64,000 nt of DNA from Pseudomonas sp. NFIX28 (lineage in GTDB: Bacteria > Pseudomonadota > Gammaproteobacteria > Pseudomonadales > Pseudomonadaceae). Below the pieces are notes generated by a model. The model searched no databases. It was not told the origin of the DNA and worked only from the letters and a program-made list of their open reading frames with translations. Below, piece by piece: positions 9,350-17,094 of this stretch; the first letter of the stretch is position 1, and each line of letters starts with the position of its first letter. The position numbers were made by a program, and so were the translations under genes. Location of the stretch: NCBI RefSeq assembly GCF_900107395.1, contig NZ_FNPW01000004.1, forward strand, positions 124,001 through 188,000, written 5' to 3'.

Positions 9350-10147
9350 TCAGCCGAAGATGGTGACCGTCTGGCGGCTGAGCGCGATCAATTGACCTTC
9401 CGCACTCCAGAGTGTCGCAGCCGCATGCCCGTAACCGTCACGGGCATGTTCGATACTGACCCGGTATTTGCACCAGTCCAGGGTGCTCAACGCCTGCAGC
9501 GGCTGCACGAATTCAATGGTCCAGGTCAGGGTGCTGCCGGGCGCCGGGCTGGTCAGGTGTGGTAGCAAGGCCGGTGGCCAGGCGTCCACCAGCGCGAGGA
9601 TGTGCGACTCGCTCATGGGCTCTTCCTTCACATCGCCACGCAGGCGCACCCAGCCCCCCATATCCCGCGATTTGTTACCGGTAAACGGCATGCCACCGAT
9701 GCTCCAGCGCATTGCCAAATAGCGCATGAACGCCGGTGTCACGCCCTCGATGCAAGGCAGCTCCGGGCATTCGTCCCAATGCTTCATGGCCGGCGCTTGC
9801 TCGGCGACGACCGAGACCTCGGATGGGCGAGAAGCACCGAAACTTCCCTGCACCAGCGTCACCACCTGGCCGTCCTGCACGGCGCGCCCCAGCACCTGGC
9901 TGACGGCCTTGCCCTCGCGCAGCACCTCGACTTCGAAGCTGACCGGCACATCAGGGCTAACCGGCCCGACAAAGGTGATCGCCAAAGAGCGTACTGGACG
10001 CTCGGCGGGGACTTTTGCGCGCATGGCCTCATACTGCAAAGCCGCTACCAAGCCGCCAAAGCTGGCCCGCCCCTGCGCCCAGTCGGCTGGAATGGACAGC
10101 TCCAACGGGGTCTGGCGGACGGCATCAAGCAAGTCGCAAAAGCGCAT
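9350..10147 (-). CDS. TesB-like acyl-CoA thioesterase (double hotdog)
   Basis: A 265-residue soluble protein. The N-terminal hotdog (about residues 15-110) includes ASFGGLVAALQYEAM and RSLAITFVGPVSPDVPVSFEVEVLREGKAVSQ. The C-terminal hotdog (about 145-265) includes LALVDAWPPALLP and LTWTIEFVQPL. The layout matches the TesB-like thioesterase family (thioesterase family proteins of Pseudomonas), which hydrolyse acyl-CoA to free fatty acid and CoA. Start at the ATG of MRFCDLLDAV. The CHAD gene lies 106 bases upstream on the same strand; co-transcription is possible. Confidence 0.88.
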   Translation of the reverse strand: MRFCDLLDAVRQTPLELSIPADWAQGRASFGGLVAALQYEAMRAKVPAERPVRSLAITFVGPVSPDVPVSFEVEVLREGKAVSQVLGRAVQDGQVVTLVQGSFGASRPSEVSVVAEQAPAMKHWDECPELPCIEGVTPAFMRYLAMRWSIGGMPFTGNKSRDMGGWVRLRGDVKEEPMSESHILALVDAWPPALLPHLTSPAPGSTLTWTIEFVQPLQALSTLDWCKYRVSIEHARDGYGHAAATLWSAEGQLIALSRQTVTIFG

Positions 10148-10253
10148 GAGAACCTCAGGTCAAAAGAGAGATTCGAGGATCTTAACCAGCAGCAGCCAGC
10201 CATCAAGCATTTATACCCGCCAAAAATACTGGCAGATAAGCCGCCAGGCGATT

Positions 10254-11021
10254 TCAGGAGCGGAAGCAGGCAGCGCTCAGTTTGTCGAGTACCCGATCGG
10301 CACGGGCCTCGGCTTTGTGCATGGTGGCATGCCAGACCGGAACACAAGGCAACAGGTCTGCCTGCCGCTCGGCCTGGGCCAGCCATTGCCAGCAATCATG
10401 CCAGTCGCCCAGCGCGCCCTGGGCGTCCTTCAAGAGAGAAACCGCCTTGGGCGACAATTCGGCAAGCTCGGGGTAAGCCTCGGCGGCGTAGCGCACACGC
10501 TTGATCAGCAGGCGTAGGCGGTGCCGATCATGAGCCGGATCATGCAGGGCCTGATCCAGTGCCTTCCATTGCTTGGCCAGGCGTTTTTCGATGCGCTTGC
10601 GCAAGCCACGCAACAGTTCCTGACGCTGCGCCGCCCGCAGGAAACGCGGAAAGGCATCGATCACCAGCAACAGTTGCTTGAGTTCGGCACCGGTCGCCAC
10701 CGCCCGATATTCATCCGCCAAGCCGGTGGTACGACGCTCGGCGGCCTGATGGTAATCATGCTTGTGCAGGTACGCGGCCAGGACCTCGCGGTCGCGCAGC
10801 GGCGTCGTCAATTGCCCGACCGCCGAAGCAGCCGCTTCCAACTGTTCGACGCCCGGCAAGCCGCGCAGCGCCCGCAACAAGCTGCGCAGGCGACGCACCG
10901 TAGTGCGCAGATCGTGCAGCGCCTCGGCATCGGTCACCGCCAGCAACCGTGCCTGGCACGCCAACAAGCGCACCTCCAGTGCCAATACCTGTGCCACCAA
11001 CCGATCAACCAAGGCAGACAT
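10254..11021 (-). CDS. CHAD domain protein
   Basis: A 255-residue all-helical protein with the CHAD pattern of paired basic helices: ALHDLRTTVRRLRSLLRAL near the N-terminus and DRHRLRLLIKRVRYAAEAY near residue 175, with conserved His and Arg/Lys. CHAD domains bind inorganic polyphosphate and are often fused to CYTH/triphosphatase domains; here the CHAD domain stands alone. Two tandem ATGs occur. The second (11019-11021) has GAGGA at the right spacing, so I start there. A hairpin separates it from the upstream lipoprotein gene. Confidence 0.85.
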   Translation of the reverse strand: MSALVDRLVAQVLALEVRLLACQARLLAVTDAEALHDLRTTVRRLRSLLRALRGLPGVEQLEAAASAVGQLTTPLRDREVLAAYLHKHDYHQAAERRTTGLADEYRAVATGAELKQLLLVIDAFPRFLRAAQRQELLRGLRKRIEKRLAKQWKALDQALHDPAHDRHRLRLLIKRVRYAAEAYPELAELSPKAVSLLKDAQGALGDWHDCWQWLAQAERQADLLPCVPVWHATMHKAEARADRVLDKLSAACFRS

Positions 11022-11041
11022 CATGATCCTCGAAACGAATG

Positions 11042-11074
11042 GCCCGGTCCGCAGCACAAAGGCTGCGACCGGGC
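11042..11074 (-). terminator. Hairpin between the lipoprotein and CHAD genes
   Basis: A 12-bp stem with one bulge (GCCCGGTC-CGCAG / CTGCGACCGGGC) and an 8-base loop, 90 bases beyond the lipoprotein stop. There is no clear T-tract on the minus strand, so it may be an attenuating or stabilising hairpin rather than a strong terminator. Confidence 0.45.
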
Positions 11075-11118
11075 TCTGGCAGGATGGGCAGGCGTAACAC
11101 GACGCCTGCGAGACTGAA

Positions 11119-11138
11119 ACTGAAGAGCGCTCTTCAGT
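11119..11138. repeat. Perfect 20-bp palindrome
   Basis: ACTGAAGAGC followed directly by its reverse complement GCTCTTCAGT, 26 bases past the lipoprotein stop codon. The flanking AGACTGAA at 11112-11119 offers an alternative pairing with TTCAGTCT. It could be part of a terminator structure or a protein-binding site. Confidence 0.6.
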
Positions 11139-11163
11139 CTAGCGGCAAACGGCGCGACCGCGA

Positions 11164-11442
11164 TCAGCGACCGGCGCGCGACTCACGAATATAGAAACGG
11201 GCTTTCTCGGCTTTTTTGGTGCAACCCTCGAAGGCTTCGAATTGCTGCTGGGTCTTGGCACCGGTCAGCAGCGACAAGGCTTTGGAATAGCTGACCGTGC
11301 CAGCGAAGCCTTCAGCCTTGGCCAGGTCCAGTTCGCGCCAGGCCGCATCCAGTTGCGAACCGCAGCTGTCGCGATAGGCGGTCTTGCCGGCACAACCACC
11401 GAGTACCAATGCAATCAACGGCAGACAGATCCAGGCTTTCAT
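11164..11442 (-). CDS. Conserved small lipoprotein of Pseudomonas
   Basis: A 92-residue predicted lipoprotein. The lipobox is LVLGGC (cleavage before the Cys at about residue 17), followed by a short helical domain KTAYRDSCGSQLDAAWRELDLAKAEGF with two further cysteines. It resembles a conserved pseudomonad lipoprotein of unknown function. I chose the ATG at 11442 because GAGG lies 8 bases upstream. An in-frame GTG nine bases earlier would overlap that site. It is divergent from the patatin-like gene and probably in the same leftward direction as CHAD. Confidence 0.85.
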   Translation of the reverse strand: MKAWICLPLIALVLGGCAGKTAYRDSCGSQLDAAWRELDLAKAEGFAGTVSYSKALSLLTGAKTQQQFEAFEGCTKKAEKARFYIRESRAGR

Positions 11443-11682
11443 CAATGACACCTCAAATTAGGGGAAAACAGTCGTGAATAAATAAGAACAATCGTTAACG
11501 TAAGACGATCGCCGCCGCAAAAAGTGCCTTGGCCCGCCCTGGCAATATAGCCGCGCGAGCATACCTTCATGCGGCAAAACATGGGAAAAATCCCTTTGCC
11601 CAAGGCCCGGACCGGCATCAGTGATTGAACCGAAACCCTCGATGGGTGCATTGTGGAAATCTGTCCGGCTAAGGATCGAGTC

Positions 11683-12723
11683 ATGAAGAAGCGTGTCGCA
11701 CTGGTCCTGGGCTCTGGTGGTGCCCGGGGTTACGCCCACATAGGGGTGATCGAAGAAATCGAAAGAAGAGGTTATGACATTGCCTGTGTCGCAGGCTGTT
11801 CCATGGGCGCGGTGGTCGGTGGCATCTACGCCGCCGGCAGGCTGGATGACTATCGCAGTTGGATCGAAAGCCTGGATTACCTGGACGTACTGCGACTGGT
11901 GGACGTCAGCTTTCGCCTAGGGGCGATACGCGGCGAGAAGGTGTTCGGCCAGATCCGCAAGATCGTTGGCGAAATCAACATCGAAGACCTGCGCATCCCC
12001 TACACGGCCGTGGCTACCGACCTGACCAACCAACAGGAAATCTGGTTCCAGGAAGGTTGCCTGCATCAGGCCATGCGGGCTTCGGCGGCGATCCCCAGCC
12101 TGTTTACGCCGGTCATGCAAGGCAATCGCATGCTGGTGGACGGCGGCTTGCTCAACCCGCTGCCGATCGTGCCGGTGGTCTCCAGCCACTGCGACCTGAT
12201 TATTGCCGTCAACCTCAACTCGACCAACCAGCGTCGCTACCAATTGCCGGTGATCCAGCGCCCCGCCGCCTTCAAGAGCCGCTTCGACAGCCTGATCAAT
12301 TCCCTGGGCTCGCACCTGCCCTTTCGCCGCAAGCAAGCCGAACAACTGCTGCTGCTCGAACAGGAGGCGCTGCGCAGCGAGGCAGCCGATGTTGGCGCGC
12401 CCTGGATCGAATCCGCCGAGCCTGAGGCCCAGCAACCGGCCGCGGCTCCGGAAACCGACGGCGCGCCAAAATCGGCGACCGGCTCGTTCATTATCGACAA
12501 CGTCGGCCCCGCGTCCCTGCTGGACCTGATCAACCAGAGCTTCGAGGTCATGCAGACTTCGCTGGCCCAGTACAAGATCGCCGGCTATCCCCCGGACATC
12601 CTGATCAACGTGCCCAAGCGGGTATGCCGGTTCTTCGAGTTCTACAAGGCTCCGGAACTGATCGCACTGGGGCGGGAAATCGCCAGCGATACCCTGGACC
12701 GTTACGAAAACGAGCTGAATTGA
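11683..12723 (+). CDS. Patatin-like phospholipase (RssA-type)
   Basis: A 346-residue patatin-like protein. The oxyanion-hole motif GSGGARGYAHIGVI is at about residues 10-23. The nucleophile elbow GCSMGAVVGG holds the catalytic Ser. DGG in MLVDGGLLNPLPIVPV carries the catalytic Asp, so the Ser-Asp dyad is intact. Family members hydrolyse acyl esters of phospholipids. There is no signal peptide, so it is probably cytoplasmic or membrane-associated. A low-complexity Glu/Pro/Ala linker (about residues 240-265) precedes a C-terminal helical segment. Start at 11683 follows AAGGA at 11671-11675. Confidence 0.92.
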   Translation: MKKRVALVLGSGGARGYAHIGVIEEIERRGYDIACVAGCSMGAVVGGIYAAGRLDDYRSWIESLDYLDVLRLVDVSFRLGAIRGEKVFGQIRKIVGEINIEDLRIPYTAVATDLTNQQEIWFQEGCLHQAMRASAAIPSLFTPVMQGNRMLVDGGLLNPLPIVPVVSSHCDLIIAVNLNSTNQRRYQLPVIQRPAAFKSRFDSLINSLGSHLPFRRKQAEQLLLLEQEALRSEAADVGAPWIESAEPEAQQPAAAPETDGAPKSATGSFIIDNVGPASLLDLINQSFEVMQTSLAQYKIAGYPPDILINVPKRVCRFFEFYKAPELIALGREIASDTLDRYENELN

Positions 12724-12751
12724 AAGGGGTTTGCGGGGAACGGAATATGGC

Positions 12752-12796
12752 TATCGCGAACAAGCCCGCGCCTACAGAGCGAGCTTGCCCGCGATA
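12752..12796. repeat. REP-like imperfect inverted repeat
   Basis: TATCGCGAACAAGC...GCTTGCCCGCGATA, a 14-bp imperfect inverted repeat around a CGCCTACAGAGC core. This is the common 'TATCGCG-AGCAAGC-TCGC-CCTACA' type of P. fluorescens-group extragenic repeat. It sits between the convergent patatin-like gene and kdpE and may serve as a bidirectional transcript end. Confidence 0.7.
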
Positions 12797-12804
12797 AGCT
12801 CACC

Positions 12805-13500
12805 TCACTCCTGCGCTTCCAGCAACCGGTATCCCACTCCGGCCTCGGTCACGATAAAACGTGGCCGGGTCGGATCGTCCGCCAGCTTCTGTCGCAGGTG
12901 GCCGACCACAATACGCAGGTAATGACTGTCCTCGGTGTGCGTCGGCCCCCAGATGTCCTTGAGCAATTGCTGCTGGGTGATCACCCGTCCCGGATGCCGC
13001 GCCAGCTGCGCCAGTACGGCGTACTCCTTGCGCGTCAGCGCCACTTCGGCACCGTCGAGCAGGACCCGGCGATACGCCAGGTCCACGCTCAGCGGGCCAA
13101 AATTCAGGGCTGCCTCCTGCGCTTCGCCAGCGGGTGCCTGGCGCAACAACGCCCGAATCCGCGCGAGGAATTCCTGGATGCCAAAAGGCTTGGTCACATA
13201 ATCGTTGGCGCCGCTGTCCAGCGCTTCGACCTTCTGCCCTTCGCTGGCCCGCACCGACAGCACCAGCACAGGTACGCCCGACCATTCGCGAAACTCGCGC
13301 AGCACCTGCTGGCCGTCCATGTCCGGCAGGCCAAGGTCGAGCACCAGCAGGTCCGGCTTGTTCAGCGCGGCCTGGGCCAGGCCCTCGTTGCCGGTGCCGG
13401 CCTCCAGCACCTTGTAGCCCTGGGACACCAGGCTGATACGCAGGAACTTGCGAATTTGCGGCTCGTCATCAATGACCAGGATGGTCGCGGTCTGGCTCAT
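12805..13500 (-). CDS. kdpE: KdpE, response regulator of K+ transport
   Basis: An OmpR-family regulator of 231 residues. The receiver domain has the acidic pair D11-D12, phosphoacceptor D55 in LVLDLGLPD, and K near TKPF. A winged-helix effector domain follows (ALTRKEYAVLAQLARHPGRVITQQQLLKDIWG...YLRIVVGHLRQKL). It is phosphorylated by KdpD and activates kdpFABC at low K+ or high osmolarity. It lies 113 bases downstream of kdpD, whereas these genes often overlap, but orientation and order fit one kdp unit. Confidence 0.96.
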   Translation of the reverse strand: MSQTATILVIDDEPQIRKFLRISLVSQGYKVLEAGTGNEGLAQAALNKPDLLVLDLGLPDMDGQQVLREFREWSGVPVLVLSVRASEGQKVEALDSGANDYVTKPFGIQEFLARIRALLRQAPAGEAQEAALNFGPLSVDLAYRRVLLDGAEVALTRKEYAVLAQLARHPGRVITQQQLLKDIWGPTHTEDSHYLRIVVGHLRQKLADDPTRPRFIVTEAGVGYRLLEAQE

Positions 13501-13613
13501 GGTTTTGCTTCAAGACAAATAAGTGGCGCAAGAGTAGCGCAGACCGCGCCCTGGATCGTAAAGAACATGTGCGGCCCTCCTGGCCTCGTTGGGTTGACGC
13601 TGTTTATCGGCAC

Positions 13614-16265
13614 TCAGGCCTCTCCTTCAAGCTCGGGTTGCACTTGCAGCGGCAAGCACAGGGTGATGCAGGTGCCACGCCCCTCGATCCCCTCGCCCAC
13701 GGTGATATGCCCCCCGTGTGCACCGACCATGCCCTGACAGATCGCCAGCCCCAGGCCGGTCCCCTGCCCGCCGCGATCGCCCCGTGCGGCGGTGTAGAAC
13801 ATGTCGAAAATCCGCGGTCGATCTTCCACAGGAATCCCCGGCCCCTCGTCGCTCACGGCAAACAGCAGCTCGGTATCGCTGGTCCCGACGCTCAGTTGCA
13901 AACGGCCGTTGGCCGGTGAAAAGCGCGCGGCGTTTTCCAGGACATTGATCAGCGCCTGTTCGATCAGCGCCGCATGCACGAACAGCAAAGGCAGTTCGGC
14001 CGGCAGCTCGGTGCTGACCTGCAGCGGCGCCAGCACCACGCGCAGGCGATTTATGGCGCTGCCAACGATATCGGCCGGCGCCACCCAGTCTCGCGCCAGC
14101 TTCAACGAGCCATGGCCGAGACGGGTCATGTCCAGCAGATTCTGAATGTAGCGATCCAGGCGCTCGGCTTCATCGCGTGTGCCTTCGAGCAGTTCGCGAC
14201 GGTCTTCCAGCGGGATCGCCTCGCCCAGCGCCAACAGGCTGTCGATGCTACCGCGCATCGAAGTCAGCGGTGTGCGCAAGTCATGGGACACCGAGGCCAG
14301 CAGCGCACTGCGCAATTGCTCGGTTTCGCCATGCAGGCGCGCCGCTTCCAGGTCCTCGGCCAACTGTGCACGGGCCAGGGCCTGGGCCAGCGGCTGGCTC
14401 AAGGCGCTCAACAAGCGACGACGCTGAGCATTGAGCTCCTCGCCTTCTTTAGGGCACACCCCCAGCAAGCCCAGCGGACCTTCGTCGACAGATAACGGCC
14501 ACCACCACCAACGCCCGAACGGCAGGGTTCCGGTGCCCCTCCCCGCCGGTTGATCGTGTTGCCAGGCCCAGTCGGCGGCGGCCCGTTCGGATTCGGAAAA
14601 CTGCAGCGGCCCGCCTGTCTCGACCTTCCAGCCGCCCTGCCCGTCGCGATTGAGCAGGCACAGCTGCAGCTCTTTCCAGCCATTGAGATGCTGCGCCGCG
14701 GCGCTGATCACCGCCTGCCGGTCGGTGGCGGCCGTGAGTTTGCGTGACAGGTCCAGCAGTTCGCTGGTTTCTTCCTGGGTGTCGCGCAAGGCCTGCAGCT
14801 GCCGACGCTGGCGCGCCGCCAGGTTGCCGGTCAAGGCGGCCATCAACAGGAAGAACAGCAGCGTCAGCACGTCTTCCTCGCGCTGGATGCTGAAAGAGAA
14901 CGTCGGCGGAATAAACAGGAAATCGTAGGTCAGGAACGACAGCGCCGCGCACACCAGCGCCGGCCCAAGGCTACTGCGCACCGCCACCAGCAGCACCGCG
15001 GCGAGGAACACCAGGGAGATGTTCGGCAGCGCCAATACGCTCGCCACCGCCCACGACAGCCCGGAAGCCAGGACCGTCGCCAGCACCGCCAGGGCATAGT
15101 CGAACCAGATCAGCGAACGCTCCGCCCGCAGGCGTGGCTGTCCGGGTTCGTCCTCGCTGTCGAGCACATTGATTTCCAGGCCCTGGGCATTGCGCAACAG
15201 GCGCGCCGCCAGGCCGCCGCCGAACAAGCGGCGGCGCAGGCGTTTGCGCGACTGCCCCACCAGCACCAGGCTCGCGCGTCGCTCCGCGGCATGCTGGATC
15301 AGGGTCTTGGCCACCTCGCCGGCGCGCAGCAGGACCACCTCACCCCCCAGGCGCTCGGCCAGTTGCTGGGCGCTTTGCAGGCGTTGGCGCGACTGCTCGT
15401 CGGGAGGCCGGCCGTTATCCACATGCACCAGGCTCCATGGCAAATGACGGCGCCGCGCGACATGACTGGCATGGCGCACCAGGCGCTCGGCCTGGGCATC
15501 ACCGTCGACCCCCACCAGCAAGCGCCCACGCACTGCCGGCGCGGCCTGCCCAAGCTTGCGATAACCCTGGGCCAGATCGTCGTCGACCTGCGCCGCCGCG
15601 GCCTGCATCGCCAGCTCGCGCAACGCGGTGAGGTTGGTCTGGGTGAAGAACGCGTCGATCGCCGCCCGGGCCTGCTCCGGCACATACACCTTGCCTTCGC
15701 GCAGGCGCTCCAGCAGCTCGCGCGGCGGCAGGTCCACCAGCAGCAATTCGTAGGCTTCCTGCAACACCCAGTCGGGCAAGGTTTCGCGCACTTGCACGCC
15801 GGTAATGCCACGGACCTGGTCGTTGAGACTCTCCAGGTGCTGCACGTTGACCGTGGTGAAGACGTCGATGCCGGCCGCCAGCAATTCCTGGATATCCTGC
15901 CAGCGCTTGGCGTGCCGGCTGCCGGGGGCGTTGGTGTGGGCCAGTTCGTCCACCAGCACCAGCTTGGGCCTGGCCTTGAGCAGACCGTCGAGGTCCATCT
16001 CTTCGAGCATGACCCCGCGGTATTCGGAACGCACCAGCGGCTGCTGCGGCAAACCACTGAGCAAGGCTTCGGTTTCCGCGCGGCCGTGGGTTTCCACCAC
16101 CCCGGCCAAAACCTTCACCCCCTGGCGCAATTGCGTGTGCGCCGCCTGCAACATGGCGTAGGTCTTGCCGACGCCCGGAGCGGCGCCCAGGAAGACTTTG
16201 AGCCGGCCGCGGCCGTCATGGGGCAGATCGGCTAACAGGGCGTCGGCGCGGCCGGAATCACTCAT
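13614..16265 (-). CDS. kdpD: KdpD, K+-sensing histidine kinase
   Basis: An 883-residue sensor kinase. The N-terminal KdpD domain has a Walker A at residues 27-35 (GAAPGVGKT) and DELAHTNAPGSRH. A Usp-like domain spans about 240-370. Four close transmembrane helices follow (about 390-485), then a GAF-like domain (about 500-640), HisKA with H661 in SVSHDLRTPL, and HATPase_c with N (NVLENAARF), G1 (DEGPGIP) and G2 (GTGLGLAI) boxes. It autophosphorylates and controls KdpE according to K+ availability. Length is close to E. coli KdpD (894). It is separated from kdpC by a 169-bp spacer with a REP-like hairpin, so kdpDE may have partly independent expression. Confidence 0.97.
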   Translation of the reverse strand: MSDSGRADALLADLPHDGRGRLKVFLGAAPGVGKTYAMLQAAHTQLRQGVKVLAGVVETHGRAETEALLSGLPQQPLVRSEYRGVMLEEMDLDGLLKARPKLVLVDELAHTNAPGSRHAKRWQDIQELLAAGIDVFTTVNVQHLESLNDQVRGITGVQVRETLPDWVLQEAYELLLVDLPPRELLERLREGKVYVPEQARAAIDAFFTQTNLTALRELAMQAAAAQVDDDLAQGYRKLGQAAPAVRGRLLVGVDGDAQAERLVRHASHVARRRHLPWSLVHVDNGRPPDEQSRQRLQSAQQLAERLGGEVVLLRAGEVAKTLIQHAAERRASLVLVGQSRKRLRRRLFGGGLAARLLRNAQGLEINVLDSEDEPGQPRLRAERSLIWFDYALAVLATVLASGLSWAVASVLALPNISLVFLAAVLLVAVRSSLGPALVCAALSFLTYDFLFIPPTFSFSIQREEDVLTLLFFLLMAALTGNLAARQRRQLQALRDTQEETSELLDLSRKLTAATDRQAVISAAAQHLNGWKELQLCLLNRDGQGGWKVETGGPLQFSESERAAADWAWQHDQPAGRGTGTLPFGRWWWWPLSVDEGPLGLLGVCPKEGEELNAQRRRLLSALSQPLAQALARAQLAEDLEAARLHGETEQLRSALLASVSHDLRTPLTSMRGSIDSLLALGEAIPLEDRRELLEGTRDEAERLDRYIQNLLDMTRLGHGSLKLARDWVAPADIVGSAINRLRVVLAPLQVSTELPAELPLLFVHAALIEQALINVLENAARFSPANGRLQLSVGTSDTELLFAVSDEGPGIPVEDRPRIFDMFYTAARGDRGGQGTGLGLAICQGMVGAHGGHITVGEGIEGRGTCITLCLPLQVQPELEGEA

Positions 16266-16390
16266 GCATTTTTCTCTCTGAATTCAAAAGACATCCCATC
16301 TGCAATCTAGCCGCTGACGAAGGCGGCGACCGGCCGCCAACCCGGTAGTAGAGGCGATCAGGCCGCAAATCCGTGAAACCTGATTTTACG

Positions 16391-16427
16391 GCCGCTGCGC
16401 AGCCGATCGCAGGCTGCGCCAGCGGCT
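16391..16427. repeat. REP-like inverted repeat between kdpD and kdpC
   Basis: GCCGCTGCGCAGCC / GGCTGCGCCAGCGGC around GATCGCA forms a long near-perfect stem, followed by TACA. This is a typical GC-rich REP of fluorescent pseudomonads. It lies 8 bases beyond the kdpC stop, inside the kdp unit. Confidence 0.75.
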
Positions 16428-16434
16428 ACATGGG

Positions 16435-16989
16435 TCATTTCACGGCCAGGTGTTCCAGCGCCATGTTCAGCGCCAGCACATTCACCACCGGCGGGCCAAC
16501 CAGCGGCTGCTCGACATGAGCGTCCACCAGTTGCTGCAGCGTGGCGAGCGGCAGGCTGCGAGCCGCTGCGACCCGCGCCAGTTGATAGTTAATCGCCGCC
16601 GGTGGCAAGTGCGGATCCAGGCCGCTGCCCGAAGTCGTCAGCAACGCCAGCGGTACCGGCCCCTGCCCGGGCACCGCCAGCTTGTTGGCCTCGTCGATCA
16701 CGCGGGTGGCCAGGGCCGGGTTGCTCGGCGCCAGGTTGCTCGCGCTGCTGGACACCGTGGCAAAGGCCCCGGCCGATGGGCGCGGGTGGAACCAGCTGTC
16801 GCCGCTGAAATCCTGGGCGATCAAGGCCGAGCCACGAACCTGGCCCTCGCCGTCGAGCACCAGGCTGCCATTGGCCTGTTTCGCAAACGCCACCTGGGCC
16901 ACACCGGTGACCGCCAGCGGATAGGCCACGCCAGTGATCAGGGTCATCAACACAATCAGGCTCAAGGCCGGACGCAATACACTAGACAT
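16435..16989 (-). CDS. kdpC: KdpC, subunit of the K+-transporting ATPase
   Basis: A 184-residue protein with one N-terminal membrane helix ([25 protein letters not shown]) and the KdpC periplasmic domain: [56 protein letters not shown] and [10 protein letters not shown]. KdpC stabilises the KdpFABC complex and aids ATP and K+ affinity. Start taken at the ATG at 16989, which has GAGGA seven bases upstream; an in-frame TTG lies two codons earlier. Confidence 0.96.
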   Translation of the reverse strand: MSSVLRPALSLIVLMTLITGVAYPLAVTGVAQVAFAKQANGSLVLDGEGQVRGSALIAQDFSGDSWFHPRPSAGAFATVSSSASNLAPSNPALATRVIDEANKLAVPGQGPVPLALLTTSGSGLDPHLPPAAINYQLARVAAARSLPLATLQQLVDAHVEQPLVGPPVVNVLALNMALEHLAVK

Positions 16990-17020
16990 TCTCAAATCCT
17001 CGATTCGGTTAACAAACCCA

Positions 17021-17083
17021 GCAGGAGCCAGCTTGCCGGCGCCAGGCGCCGCGCGGTGCGTCAGGCACGACGCTCGCTCCTGC
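17021..17083. repeat. REP-like element between kdpC and kdpB
   Basis: Outer arms GCAGGAGC (17021-17028) and GCTCCTGC (17076-17083) enclose a GC-rich interior with its own GGCGCC repeats. It fills most of the 105-bp kdpB-kdpC spacer, where kdp genes are usually almost contiguous. The outer arm shares sequence with the repeat at 8842-8872. Confidence 0.65.
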
Positions 17084-17094
17084 GGGGGATGCAG

